DNA from: an uncultured Pseudomonadota bacterium
GTDB taxonomy: Bacteria; Pseudomonadota; Gammaproteobacteria; Ga0077536
Assembly: GCA_903825645.1 (NCBI GenBank)
Contig: CAIKBL010000075.1
Location: forward strand, 1 to 39,397
Direction: 5' to 3'
Length of the DNA stretch: 39,397 nucleotides
Below, in pieces: positions 24,678-33,020 of the stretch. Below the pieces are notes generated by a model, which saw only the letters and a list, made by a program, of their open reading frames with translations, searched no databases and was not told the DNA's origin. The number at the start of each line of letters is the position of its first letter. Within the stretch, counting starts at the first letter, position 1. A program made the translations under genes and the position numbers.

Positions 24678-25883
24678 ATGACGTCGCCGACCCTGCAGGC
24701 GTTTGAAAAACGCCTTTCCGACTGGTATCTGCAGCGCTGTCAGAACATCGCCGATTTGCGGCGACTGGCGCGGTGGCGTGTCCCAGCCCCGATGTTTCAT
24801 TATCTGGATGGTGCGGCCGAGGATGAAATCACCTATCGCCGCAATTCAAGTGACTTCGACCACCTGGAGTTTCTGCCGAGAAATCTCGTGGACATCTCGC
24901 AGATAGATCCCGCCACCACGGTGATGGGACAGCGCATCGAGATGCCGGTCATCTTTGCACCCACCGGCATGTCGCGCATGTTTCATTGGGAAGGTGAGCT
25001 CGCGGTGGCGCGGGCCGCCGCACGGGCGGGCACGATTTATTCGCTGTCTACCGTCGGCACGCACTCTATCGAAGAGGTGGCGGCGGTCAACGCAGGTCCC
25101 AAATGGTTCCAGATCTATGTCTTTAAAGATCGCGGGCTGGTGACGGAGTTCATCCAGCGCTGCAAGGCCGCCCAATATCACGCGTTATGCCTGACCATTG
25201 ATCTGCCTCTGACCGGCAAACGCGAACGCGATTTCCGCACGGGCATGACGCTTCCGCCTTCCTTCACCCTGCGCAGCTGGCTCGATTTCTTCCTGCACCC
25301 GGTATGGTCGGCCACGTATGTGACCGCGCCGCCGTTTTCAATGGCTAATGTCGCGCATCGGGTAAAGACGGTGAGCAAGGATAACGTTGAAACGTTGATG
25401 TCTTACATCGGTAATCAGTTCGATCGGACTGTGACCTGGGAAGACGCGGGCGCCATGGTCAAGGAGTGGGGCGGACCTTTCGCGGTCAAAGGGATCCTGA
25501 ATGTCGACGACGCGCGTCGCGCGGTCGATATTGGCGCACAGTGTCTGATCGTGTCGAACCATGGTGGACGTCAGCTGGATCATTCGCCGACGCCCATCGA
25601 TGTGCTGCCCGAGATTGTCGCGGCGGTTGGCGACCGCGCAGAAGTGATTTTGGATGGCGGGGTGAGACGCGGCACGGATGTGCTGAAGGCGCTCGCCCTC
25701 GGCGCACGGGCCTGTATGACGGGTCGGGCTTATCTTTATGGGTTGGGTGCTGGCGGTGAAGCCGGTGTCGATAAGGCTATGCAAATCCTGCACGATGAAA
25801 TCGTGCGCGACATGGCACTCCTGGGAACCCGCAACGTAGCGGAGATTACGAGCCAATATGTACGCAGACGCCGCGGAGTTTGA
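24678..25883 (+). CDS. lldD: FMN-dependent L-2-hydroxyacid dehydrogenase (L-lactate dehydrogenase-like)
   Basis: A 401-residue TIM-barrel flavoenzyme that oxidises an L-2-hydroxyacid to a 2-oxoacid, feeding electrons to the respiratory chain. It shows family landmarks: FHYLDGAAEDEITYRRN near the N-terminus, FAPTGMSRMFHWEGE, STVGTHSIEEV, WFQIYVFKDR, and the catalytic His/substrate Arg in IVSNHGGRQLDHSPTP. DGGVRRGTDVLKALALGA then binds the FMN phosphate. I chose the ATG at 24678, which has GAGGAAC just upstream. A GTG at 24666 is the alternative. The stop overlaps the start of the next gene by 26 bases, so translation is probably coupled. L-lactate is the default substrate; other 2-hydroxyacids (glycolate, mandelate, 2-hydroxy-4-methylthiobutanoate) are not excluded. 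Confidence 0.88.
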   Translation: MTSPTLQAFEKRLSDWYLQRCQNIADLRRLARWRVPAPMFHYLDGAAEDEITYRRNSSDFDHLEFLPRNLVDISQIDPATTVMGQRIEMPVIFAPTGMSRMFHWEGELAVARAAARAGTIYSLSTVGTHSIEEVAAVNAGPKWFQIYVFKDRGLVTEFIQRCKAAQYHALCLTIDLPLTGKRERDFRTGMTLPPSFTLRSWLDFFLHPVWSATYVTAPPFSMANVAHRVKTVSKDNVETLMSYIGNQFDRTVTWEDAGAMVKEWGGPFAVKGILNVDDARRAVDIGAQCLIVSNHGGRQLDHSPTPIDVLPEIVAAVGDRAEVILDGGVRRGTDVLKALALGARACMTGRAYLYGLGAGGEAGVDKAMQILHDEIVRDMALLGTRNVAEITSQYVRRRRGV

Positions 25884-26352
25884 TTCCGATATCCCCACGC
25901 TGAGGCGAATTTTGGCCGAGTGCCGTACGATCGCGGTGGTCGGGCTATCGGCCAGTTGGCATCGTCCGAGCAATTTCGCCGCAAAGTACATGCAGGAGCA
26001 TGGCTATCGGATCGTTCCAGTCAACCCGGCCTATGAAAGCGTGCTGGGGGAGCCCTGTTATCCGTCGCTCGAGGCGATTCCGTTTCCTATCGATATGGTG
26101 GATTGCTTCCGTGCACCGGCCGAAATCATGTCCCTTGCGCGCAGCGCGATTGGCATCAAAGCAAAGGTATTGTGGATGCAGCTGGGTATTGTGAATGTCG
26201 AGGCCGCGGTACGGGCACGCGAGGCAGGCCTTGAGGTGGTCATGGATCGGTGCGTTAAAATTGAACACGCCCGCTTATTCGGGGGCCTGAATTTTGTCGG
26301 GGTGAATACCCAAGTGATTTCGGCCAAACGTCCTCGGCATCTTGCGAATTGA
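25858..26352 (+). CDS. CoA-binding Rossmann-fold protein (YccU-like)
   Basis: A 164-residue single-domain protein. The Rossmann opening TIAVVGLSASWHRPSNFAAKY is followed by IVPVNPAYESVLGEPCYPSL, VDCFRAPAE and WMQLGIVNVEAA, and ends with MDRCVKIEHARL. This is the small CoA_binding_2 family. Members bind CoA or acyl-CoA, but their physiological role is unsettled. It overlaps the end of the L-hydroxyacid dehydrogenase gene by 26 bases and is followed after 3 bases by metY, so it is firmly within the operon. Without an attached catalytic domain it is more likely a regulatory or carrier protein than an enzyme. Confidence 0.85.
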   Translation: MYADAAEFDSDIPTLRRILAECRTIAVVGLSASWHRPSNFAAKYMQEHGYRIVPVNPAYESVLGEPCYPSLEAIPFPIDMVDCFRAPAEIMSLARSAIGIKAKVLWMQLGIVNVEAAVRAREAGLEVVMDRCVKIEHARLFGGLNFVGVNTQVISAKRPRHLAN

Positions 26353-26355
26353 ATC

Positions 26356-27645
26356 ATGGCCGATCGTAAATTCGGATTTGAAACGCTTTGTCTCCACGCC
26401 GGTCAGATCCCGGACGCGGCTACCGGTGCGCGGGCCGCGCCCATCTATCAGACAACTTCTTATGTGTTTGATAGTGCAGATCATGCGGCGAGTCTGTTTA
26501 ATCTGCAGACCTTCGGTAATGTCTACACCCGTTTATCGAACCCCACCAATGCCGTGTTCGAAGAGCGCATGGCCGCGCTGGAAGGCGGGCGCGCCGCGGT
26601 CGCTGTCAGCTCTGGCATGTCCGCCCAGATGGTCGCGTTGCTGACGCTGCTGGATGCGGGTGACCACATCGTTTCCTCGAAATCACTGTATGGGGGCACG
26701 TATTCCCAGTTTGATGTCAGCTTTCGGCGCCTCGGGATTCAGACGACCTTCGTCGACATCGACGATCTCGATGCCGTCGCTGCGGCCATTACGCCCAAGA
26801 CCAAACTGGTTTACGCCGAGACGCTCGGTAATCCGCTCATCAATGTGCTGGATATCGAAGCCGTCGCTGAAGTCGCCCATGCAGCCGGCTTGCCGCTTGT
26901 CGTTGACAATACCTTCCCGACGCCTTTCTTGTGTCGCCCGATTGAATGGGGCGCGGATATCGTGGTGCATTCAGCGACCAAGTTTATCGGCGGCCATGGG
27001 ACCTCGATTGGCGGGGTGCTCATTGAATCCGGCAAGTTTCCCTGGGATAACGGCAAATTCCCGGGCATGGTGGAGCCCTCGGCCGGCTACCACGGGGTGA
27101 AGTTCTACGAGACTTTTGGGGATTTCGGTTTCTGCATGAAGGCGCGGGTGGAGACGCTCCGCACGATGGGCCCGGCGCTCAGTCCGTTCAATGCGTTTCT
27201 GCTGCTGCAAGGGATCGAGACGCTGCCGCTGCGTATGGAGCGCCATTGCCTGAACGCGCAACGCGTAGCCGAATTTCTCGCCGCCCATCCCCAAGTGGCT
27301 TGGGTTCGTTTTCCGGGGCTGCCGGGCGATCAATATCACGCGCGGGCACGCAAATACCTGCCCAACGGCGCGAGCTCAATCATGTCTTTTGGGATTAAGG
27401 GCGGTCAGGCCGCAGGCGTCCGTTTCATCGAGAACGTCCAGTTTCTAAGCCATCTCGCTAACGTGGGCGACGCCAAGACGCTGGTGATTCATCCGGCCTC
27501 CACCACCCATCGGCAACTGTCAGAGACGCAACTCATTGCGGCGGGCGTAGGTCCCGACATGATTCGTATTTCGGTCGGACTAGAAACCCTTGACGATATC
27601 CTGTGGGACATCGATCAAGCGCTCGCGAAGGCAGGTAAAGCATGA
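26356..27645 (+). CDS. metY: O-acetylhomoserine sulfhydrylase (PLP enzyme)
   Basis: A 429-residue PLP-dependent gamma-replacement enzyme of the Cys/Met metabolism family. The family opening GFETLCLHAGQIPDAATGAR, then YQTTSYVFDSADHAASLFNL, YTRLSNPTNAVFEERMAALE and SSGMSAQMVALLTLLDAGDH, are textbook MetY features. The PLP lysine is in HSATKFIGGHG. Length (about 430 against about 390 for MetB/MetZ) and the LFNLQ insertion favour O-acetylhomoserine aminocarboxypropyltransferase. That enzyme makes homocysteine from sulfide, or methionine directly from methanethiol. It starts 3 bases after the CoA-binding gene, and its stop overlaps the next start (ATGA). Its placement between two hydroxyacid dehydrogenases is unusual for a methionine biosynthesis gene. 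Confidence 0.93.
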   Translation: MADRKFGFETLCLHAGQIPDAATGARAAPIYQTTSYVFDSADHAASLFNLQTFGNVYTRLSNPTNAVFEERMAALEGGRAAVAVSSGMSAQMVALLTLLDAGDHIVSSKSLYGGTYSQFDVSFRRLGIQTTFVDIDDLDAVAAAITPKTKLVYAETLGNPLINVLDIEAVAEVAHAAGLPLVVDNTFPTPFLCRPIEWGADIVVHSATKFIGGHGTSIGGVLIESGKFPWDNGKFPGMVEPSAGYHGVKFYETFGDFGFCMKARVETLRTMGPALSPFNAFLLLQGIETLPLRMERHCLNAQRVAEFLAAHPQVAWVRFPGLPGDQYHARARKYLPNGASSIMSFGIKGGQAAGVRFIENVQFLSHLANVGDAKTLVIHPASTTHRQLSETQLIAAGVGPDMIRISVGLETLDDILWDIDQALAKAGKA

Positions 27646-29030
27646 ATTCGGTTTTGATTGAACAAGTTAAAAATGTCGTGGGCGAGGCAGGACTCCTCTT
27701 AGGTGATGCCATCTGCGCACGCAATATTCATGTCTGGCGGCAGAGCCCTATCCGCGCGATGGCGATTGTCCGTCCGGCCTCCACGGCGGAAGTGTCAGCG
27801 GTGCTGAAACTGTGTCATGCCAGCGGGCAGACCGTGGTGGTGCACGGAGGCCTGACCGGGCTGGTTCAGGGCTGTAATGGCACTGAGGCGGATGTCGTGC
27901 TCTCTCTGGAGCGACTCAACCGGATTGAAGAAATCGATCCGGTCGGACGCACGATGACAGTCGAAGCCGGCGTGCCGCTGCAGTTACTGCAAGAAGCAGC
28001 CGAAAAACACAGCCTCATCTTTCCCGTTGATCTCGGCGCACGGGGTTCGTGCCAAATCGGGGGCAATGTGGCGACCAACGCGGGCGGCAATCGGGTCATT
28101 CGTTTCGGCATGACCCGGGAAAATGTGCTCGGGCTCGAAGCCGTGCTTGCGGACGGTACGGTCGTGACCTCAATGAACAAGATGATTAAGAACAACGCGG
28201 GCTACGATTTAAAGCAGCTTTTTATTGGGAGTGAAGGCACGTTGGGGATCGTCACCCGGGTGGTGGTGCGTTTGCGAGAAATGGCGTTAGGTCAGCAAAC
28301 CGCGTTTGCAGCTTTTGATGATTTTTCGCAAGTGTCGCGCTTTCTGCGCTTCATAGATCGCGCCATGGGTGGCGGGCTGTCTTCCTTCGAAGTGATGTGG
28401 CGAGATTATTATGAACTCGTCACTACCGCGCCTGCGAACAACACGCGTCCGGTGTCCATCGATCACGCCTATTTCGTCATATGCGAGGCGCTAGGCACCG
28501 GCCATGCGGACGACGCGGAGCGCTTCGAAGCGACGATGGGCGAAGCCCTCGAGCAAGGGTTAATTGTCGACGCTGCGGTGGCCAAATCAGAAAACGAGCG
28601 GCGCTCGATGTGGCGTATCCGGGATTCGGTTGACCAGTTTTTTCGGTACGGTCACGCCTTTCTTTACGACGTAAGTCTCGCGATCCGAGACATGGATGCC
28701 TACGTGAGGGAGGTCAAAAGCCGGCTTCATGCGGCCTATCCGGATCACCATTGCTTTACGTTGGGCCACATCGGGGATGGGAATATTCATTTCGCCATTG
28801 CCGTGGGCTCAGAAGATTTGGCGCACCACCATCGCGTCAACGCGTGTGTCTATGCTCCGTTGGAGGCCATTGGGGGCTCGATTTCGGCCGAGCATGGGAT
28901 CGGCACCGAAAAACTCGACTATCTGGCGCTCAGCCGAAGGCCTGCAGAAATCGCTTTGATGCAGCAGTTGAAGCGTACGCTCGATCCCAAAGGGATCCTC
29001 AACCCGGGCAAAATCTTCGCATTTTCCTGA
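27642..29030 (+). CDS. FAD-dependent 2-hydroxyacid dehydrogenase (GlcD / D-lactate dehydrogenase type)
   Basis: A 462-residue vanillyl-alcohol-oxidase-fold flavoenzyme. It has an FAD-binding domain (VVHGGLTGLVQGCNG, LDLGARGSCQIGG-like loop, NVATNAGGNRVIRFGMTREN, NNAGYDLKQLFIGSEGTLGI). The FAD-oxidase C-terminal domain carries a metal-ligand region HIGDGNIHF and the closing SAEHGIGTEKLDYL and DPKGILNPGKIF. This matches D-2-hydroxyacid dehydrogenases (D-lactate, glycolate GlcD, D-2-hydroxyglutarate). With the FMN enzyme upstream, both L- and D-hydroxyacids could be oxidised by products of this operon. It starts in an ATGA overlap with metY, with an AGG-containing site eight bases upstream. The substrate is not determined by sequence. 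No GlcE/GlcF partner is present. Confidence 0.87.
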   Translation: MNSVLIEQVKNVVGEAGLLLGDAICARNIHVWRQSPIRAMAIVRPASTAEVSAVLKLCHASGQTVVVHGGLTGLVQGCNGTEADVVLSLERLNRIEEIDPVGRTMTVEAGVPLQLLQEAAEKHSLIFPVDLGARGSCQIGGNVATNAGGNRVIRFGMTRENVLGLEAVLADGTVVTSMNKMIKNNAGYDLKQLFIGSEGTLGIVTRVVVRLREMALGQQTAFAAFDDFSQVSRFLRFIDRAMGGGLSSFEVMWRDYYELVTTAPANNTRPVSIDHAYFVICEALGTGHADDAERFEATMGEALEQGLIVDAAVAKSENERRSMWRIRDSVDQFFRYGHAFLYDVSLAIRDMDAYVREVKSRLHAAYPDHHCFTLGHIGDGNIHFAIAVGSEDLAHHHRVNACVYAPLEAIGGSISAEHGIGTEKLDYLALSRRPAEIALMQQLKRTLDPKGILNPGKIFAFS

Positions 29031-29166
29031 GCCGGTTGATCTCGGTGCCACCGTCTGGTATGCGGCGCACGCCTCGCCTTAACCGCCGCCCTAAGGTACC
29101 CCTCGCGTGTCCGCGTATGCAGTCGATGCGGGTTGGCCAGGGGCGGTGCCATTTCCAGGACCGTGT

Positions 29167-29655
29167 ATGAACAAGCAAGCAATTCCCGCCCCCTTTGAAG
29201 ATCGCCTGACTGTGCAGGCTGAATGGCTCGATCCGAATGGCCACATGAATGTCGCCTTCTATCTGCGGGCGGTCGATGACGGGAGCAATGCGTTTTTTGA
29301 TGACATCGGTCTCGGCTGGGGTTACACCCAAGGCGGCGTGGGTTCGATTTTCGTGACTGGCTGCAATGTCGATTTTCGGCAAGAGTTGTTCGCGGGTAAT
29401 CGACTGCGGGTGACCACGCAACTCATTGACGCCAGTCACAAGCTTATCCACTGTTACGCGGAGCTGTTCAACGAGGACGACGGTTATTTGGCGGCGACGT
29501 GCGAAACGCTCTACATGCACATTGCGTTTGCGACCCGCCGCAGTGCGCCGATCCCGACGTCCGCGCAACAACGCTTGACGCAGATTTTGAGCGCCCATCA
29601 AGCCCTGCTCGGCACGCCGGCGACGTTGGGTCGCTCGCTGGGGATCCGTCGATGA
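29167..29655 (+). CDS. Hotdog-fold acyl-CoA thioesterase
   Basis: A 162-residue 4HBT-like thioesterase. The hotdog signature is AEWLDPNGHMNVAFYLRAVD, whose Asp and N-G-H-M-N motif form the active-site helix start. It is followed by FVTGCNVDFRQELFAGNRLRV. The family includes 4-hydroxybenzoyl-CoA and betainyl-CoA thioesterases. I chose the ATG at 29167, because an AGGA lies about six bases upstream and homology starts within the first ten residues. A frame open to 29107 looks non-coding. It is 136 bases after the FAD enzyme gene and is probably the last gene of the operon. It would release CoA from an acyl-CoA intermediate; the acyl group is unknown. Confidence 0.83.
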   Translation: MNKQAIPAPFEDRLTVQAEWLDPNGHMNVAFYLRAVDDGSNAFFDDIGLGWGYTQGGVGSIFVTGCNVDFRQELFAGNRLRVTTQLIDASHKLIHCYAELFNEDDGYLAATCETLYMHIAFATRRSAPIPTSAQQRLTQILSAHQALLGTPATLGRSLGIRR

Positions 29656-29819
29656 GCCAGCGCGCGCGCCTGCTCTTGGGATGGCGTGAACGGACGGGCT
29701 CCGAAGGGCGGCCGCGCGAACTCCGGACGTCTGTAGATCCCGGGTGGGGACGCCACGGGTCTGCGTATCGCGGACGCCCAGCGATCCGCCGGAGTCCCTG
29801 ATCCCGCGTCTTTGTTTTA

Positions 29820-29857
29820 GCCCCTTCGGGTCAGCGCTCCGCGTGCCTGAAAGGGGC
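29820..29857 (+). terminator. Hairpin downstream of the hydroxyacid operon
   Basis: GCCCCTT (29820-29826) and AAGGGGC (29851-29857) form a 7-bp stem enclosing a second GC-rich partial stem. It lies 165 bases past the thioesterase stop. It lacks a clear U-run, so it is at best a weak or Rho-assisted terminator. Confidence 0.35.
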
Positions 29858-30218
29858 CTTGTGCTGCACTCTCGGGGGGCTGCTTTTTCACGCGAAGCGG
29901 ACCAACCCCAAGACGACACACCTCACAAACGGCTATTCCAACCCCCCATACCTGGCGTTTGTGACTGATGCGGACAGATCTTTGCTTGCCGTGGGTACAG
30001 TCGGGGCGACGAACCTGCGCTGCCAGGCTTTGAATCGCCCGTGCACCATCGATCGGAAATTCTTGAGTCGCAGCTGTTGCACACTCCGCCGAGCTTTTTG
30101 GGCATCCCTCCCGCAAGCTTGATAAGTTCCTCAATCAGTGCAGTTCTGGGAGGAAGTCTGCCCCAATCGTTGGGTGACATGGTTAGTCGAGCTGGATCTT
30201 TTTACATACGCAATGTAT
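29858..30218. other. Intergenic region at the edge of an accessory insertion, no gene assigned
   Basis: About 360 bases between the operon and the toxin-antitoxin pair. A minus-strand frame at 29923-30180 starts with a plausible-looking helix (ALIEELIKLAGGMPKKLGG) but then becomes compositionally odd. I could not match it to a family. It may be the remnant of a lost mobile gene. Confidence 0.35.
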
Positions 30219-30509
30219 TCAATGGCTGTGTAGTTTTTCGTGCAACCAGACTTTAATCAAAGACTGGTATGGCACATCACGGGAATTTGCCGCAGTCTTG
30301 CTCGAATCCAGCAAGTGCTGAGGCAATCGCAATGAAATCGTTTTGGTCGTGGGCTTGAGATTGGGCAGAGACACTTTCTGGGCCTTGGTCCAGTCCAGGT
30401 GTTCGGTGGAGTCGTGGGACTCCCAGTACAACCGCTCGTCCTTCTCGCTGTTGAACTGTGGAGTAGCCTTAGTGCCGGCTTTAACGGCGGCCTTAGCTGG
30501 CTTGGTCAT
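30219..30509 (-). CDS. CopG-family ribbon-helix-helix antitoxin
   Basis: A 96-residue protein. The N-terminal half is charged and flexible, with a family-typical ERLYWESHDSTEHLDW, then KVSLPNLKPTTKTISLRL. The C-terminal part is a ribbon-helix-helix: the strand KTISLRLP followed by two helices ending VPYQSLIKVWLHEKLH. This is the CopG_antitoxin family often paired with BrnT-type toxins. It is predicted to bind DNA at its own promoter through the RHH and to cover the toxin with the N-terminal region. The start overlaps the upstream toxin stop by 17 bases, so the pair is translationally coupled in the toxin-first order typical of brnTA. Confidence 0.85.
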   Translation of the reverse strand: MTKPAKAAVKAGTKATPQFNSEKDERLYWESHDSTEHLDWTKAQKVSLPNLKPTTKTISLRLPQHLLDSSKTAANSRDVPYQSLIKVWLHEKLHSH

Positions 30510-30795
30510 AAATTGCTCGCTCCTTTCTGTGCATGTCCCGGGCTGAAATCACCCGAATCAAGGTTCCTGCTTTGCGTAGGGTGAAGGTGATGTGCAAGGC
30601 TCGCCCTTCGTCCGTCTTTCCAAATGCATGAATGCGGATCTCCTGGGCGCTGTGGGCTGCATCCTCCAGGATCGGCAGCGGGGTGTTGAAAAACATCTTC
30701 TCTGCCTCCGCCATAGAGACGCCATGCTTGTCCTCGCTTTTTCGGGCATTGCCAGCGTCCCAGTTGAAGCCGCTGATCTTGGCTAGACCAATCAT
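30493..30795 (-). CDS. brnT: BrnT-family toxin (RelE-like ribonuclease)
   Basis: A 100-residue toxin of the BrnT family, which folds like RelE and cleaves RNA in the studied Brucella protein. Diagnostic parts are SGFNWDAGNARKSEDKHGVS, MAEAEKMFFN, IRIHAFGKTDEGRALHITFT and the C-terminal VISARDMHRKERAIYD, where family active-site basic residues lie. The frame is open 25 codons further upstream to 30870, but those codons encode the tail of a decayed serine recombinase. I therefore place the start at the ATG 30795, which gives the usual BrnT length of about 90-100. No strong ribosome-binding site precedes it. Transcription may come from a promoter inside the recombinase remnant. The toxin appears intact. 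Confidence 0.82.
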   Translation of the reverse strand: MIGLAKISGFNWDAGNARKSEDKHGVSMAEAEKMFFNTPLPILEDAAHSAQEIRIHAFGKTDEGRALHITFTLRKAGTLIRVISARDMHRKERAIYDQAS

Positions 30796-31590
30796 TGCAA
30801 AGGTCAGCGGAATGCCATCCTCTGCGCTGACCAGCATGGCGTTAGAGCGCTTTTCCAGCTTGCTGGCCACGTCCCCCAGGTCCTGCCGGGCTTTGCTCAG
30901 CGCGTCCGGCCGACCGACCAGGTCCCTATAGCGCCTGCAGGTTGACGACGTCAGAGCAGTACGCCATTAGCGCCCGCTCGAACGGCTAAACGGACACGGA
31001 CCCGCCGACCGAGCAGCTGGTGCAGTGCAGGCGTCTGTGGCCGGGCTGGATGCCGCCGAGTTCGTCCCGGTTGCGGGTGCCACTGTTCTGCCCAACCAGC
31101 GCGCGGCCACTATCGCCGCATATAGTGATTCCGATGCCGGTGAGGAGGTGAGGCACTGGACCCTTGGTGCGAAGCACGACCAGGAGCGAATACACCAGGT
31201 CCATCGGGTTGGCCTTGATCTGTTCGCGGCTGTACTGCTTGCCGTCGCTGGCCGTCACCAGCGTGGTGCCGGCATTTATAATCTGAGCCAGTTGGGCTAG
31301 GGCCTGGATTGGCTCTGCCCTCGAAAGCCGGTCGAGGCCTTCCACCACCAGCACGGACTCTGTGGGTATCCGGCCCTGTTCGGCAGTGACCAGGAAGACG
31401 TCGAGTGCCCCAGACTCGATATGCCGCTGGTGGCAGGCCGATAGCCCTTCATCCCGCAGCGAGCATTTTTCCGTCCAGGAGGCCGTGTTCAGCGGCCTCC
31501 TGTGCGGCGTAAGCCATCTGGTGCCGCCGCTGCTGTGGCTCGAAGCCTGACGCGGATCGCTGAACCGCACATAGCGCTACACAAGACCTG
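30796..31590 (-). pseudogene. Decayed large serine recombinase (resolvase) gene
   Basis: Pieces of a site-specific serine recombinase occur in order, in three frames. The N-terminus [12 protein letters not shown] (about 31590-31540) is followed in another frame by MAYAAQEAAEHGLLDGKM. The first frame then resumes: LRDEGLSACHQRHIESGALD, LVVEGLDRLSRAEPIQAL, IINAGTTLVTASDGKQYS. After LLVVLRTKG (about 31170) similarity stops. A C-terminal coiled-coil fragment reappears as ALMAYCSDVVNLQAL, then in a further frame RPDALSKARQDLGDVASKLE (30970-30800). The middle of the gene, including the DNA-binding and zinc-ribbon parts, is missing. It directly abuts rimO on one side and brnT on the other. Clearly non-functional; family assignment is by recognisable catalytic-domain motifs. 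Confidence 0.8.
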
Positions 31591-31604
31591 TTAAACTACA
31601 CCCC

Positions 31605-32936
31605 ATGAATGCAATAAAAGAAAGAATCCCGCGCATAGGCATGATATCGCTAGGCTGCCCCAAGGCGCTGGTGGATTCCGAACGGATCCTGACGCAACTG
31701 CGCCTCGACGGTTACACCATTACGAACAGTTATGTCGGCGCTGATATCGTCGTGGTCAATACCTGTGGTTTCATCGACAGTGCCAAAGCGGAATCCCTCG
31801 ATGCGATTGGGGAGGCCCTGAACGAGAATGGTCGGGTGATCGTCACCGGGTGTCTCGGTGCGCGTGCCGAGGAAATCCGCGAGCGACACCCCGGCGTGCT
31901 TGCCATCAGCGGGCCACAGCAATATGAATCGGTGGTGGCAGCGGTCCACGCGCATGTTCCCCCGCCGCCGCATAACCCGCATATCGATCTCGTGCCGCCG
32001 CAGGGGATCAAATTGACGCCCCGTCACTACGCCTACCTGAAAATTTCGGAAGGCTGCAATCACAGCTGTAGTTTCTGCATCATTCCCTCGATGCGGGGCA
32101 AGTTACGCTCGCGACCGTTACGGGAGATCATGGCGGAAGCCGAACGTTTGGTGACCGCCGGGGTACAGGAGTTGCTCGTCGTGTCACAAGACACCAGTGC
32201 CTATGGCAGTGATTTGAAGTATGTCGAAGACGACTGGCGTGGGGCGGTCCGAACGACTAGCTTTGCGGGACTTTGTGCAGCCTTGGGCGAGCTCGGCGTG
32301 TGGATCCGATTGCATTATGTCTACCCGTACCCGCATGTGGACGACGTTTTGCCGTTGATGGCGGCCGGAAGTGTCTTGCCTTATCTCGACATTCCATTCC
32401 AGCATGGCAGTCCGCGGATCTTGAAACTGATGCGCCGCCCAGCGGCCGCTGAGAACACCCTCGCGCGGATTCGGCACTGGCGTGCGCTGTGTCCCGACCT
32501 GACGCTGCGCAGCACGTTCATTGTGGGTTTTCCGGGCGAGACAGAAGCCGAATTCGAGGCGCTTCTTCAGTTTCTCGATGAGGCTCAACTCGATCGCGTC
32601 GGCTGTTTTCAGTATTCGCCGGTGGGCGGCGCCGCCGCCAACAATCTACCGGCGCCGGTGCCGGAGGCGGTCAAGCAAGCGCGCTGGGAACGCTTCATGG
32701 CCCATCAGCAAACGATTAGCGCCGCCCGTCTCAAGCGTCGCGTGGGGCAGGAAATCGAAGTGCTCATCGATCAGTGCGAGGGGACTCGGGCAATCGGTCG
32801 AAGTGCGGCAGATGCACCCGAAATCGACGGGTTGGTCTATATTCGTAAGGCCGGCCGGCTGGCGGTGGGCAGTCGCCACCGGGTACTGATTGAACGCAGT
32901 GATGCGTACGATTTGCATGGACGACTGGTTTCCTGA
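31605..32936 (+). CDS. rimO: Ribosomal protein S12 methylthiotransferase RimO
   Basis: A 443-residue radical SAM enzyme that adds a methylthio group to the conserved aspartate of ribosomal protein S12. It shows the three-domain MTTase build. The N-terminal domain has cluster cysteines in [24 protein letters not shown] and [13 protein letters not shown]. The radical SAM domain has [20 protein letters not shown] (C-x3-C-x2-C) and [11 protein letters not shown]. The C-terminal TRAM domain begins near residue 375. [11 protein letters not shown] and [14 protein letters not shown] separate it from MiaB. The ATG at 31605 has no obvious Shine-Dalgarno. A TTAAAC-like -10 may lie about 17 bases upstream. 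The upstream neighbour is the 5' end of the decayed recombinase, so the original promoter may have been altered. Confidence 0.95.
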   Translation: MNAIKERIPRIGMISLGCPKALVDSERILTQLRLDGYTITNSYVGADIVVVNTCGFIDSAKAESLDAIGEALNENGRVIVTGCLGARAEEIRERHPGVLAISGPQQYESVVAAVHAHVPPPPHNPHIDLVPPQGIKLTPRHYAYLKISEGCNHSCSFCIIPSMRGKLRSRPLREIMAEAERLVTAGVQELLVVSQDTSAYGSDLKYVEDDWRGAVRTTSFAGLCAALGELGVWIRLHYVYPYPHVDDVLPLMAAGSVLPYLDIPFQHGSPRILKLMRRPAAAENTLARIRHWRALCPDLTLRSTFIVGFPGETEAEFEALLQFLDEAQLDRVGCFQYSPVGGAAANNLPAPVPEAVKQARWERFMAHQQTISAARLKRRVGQEIEVLIDQCEGTRAIGRSAADAPEIDGLVYIRKAGRLAVGSRHRVLIERSDAYDLHGRLVS

Positions 32937-33020
32937 GGGTTCCCGGCCCGGGCCGGCGCTTGCCTTCAGCGCAACGCCGTGTAGATTCTGTGGCGTGATG
33001 GGATTTGACGGAGAAGAACG

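Noticed and set aside
29923-30180. An 85-codon minus-strand frame with a plausible helical start
   Set aside because: Only the first ~30 residues look protein-like. The rest is Cys/Pro/Arg-biased and unmatched, with no clear ribosome-binding site. It is kept as a possible remnant only.
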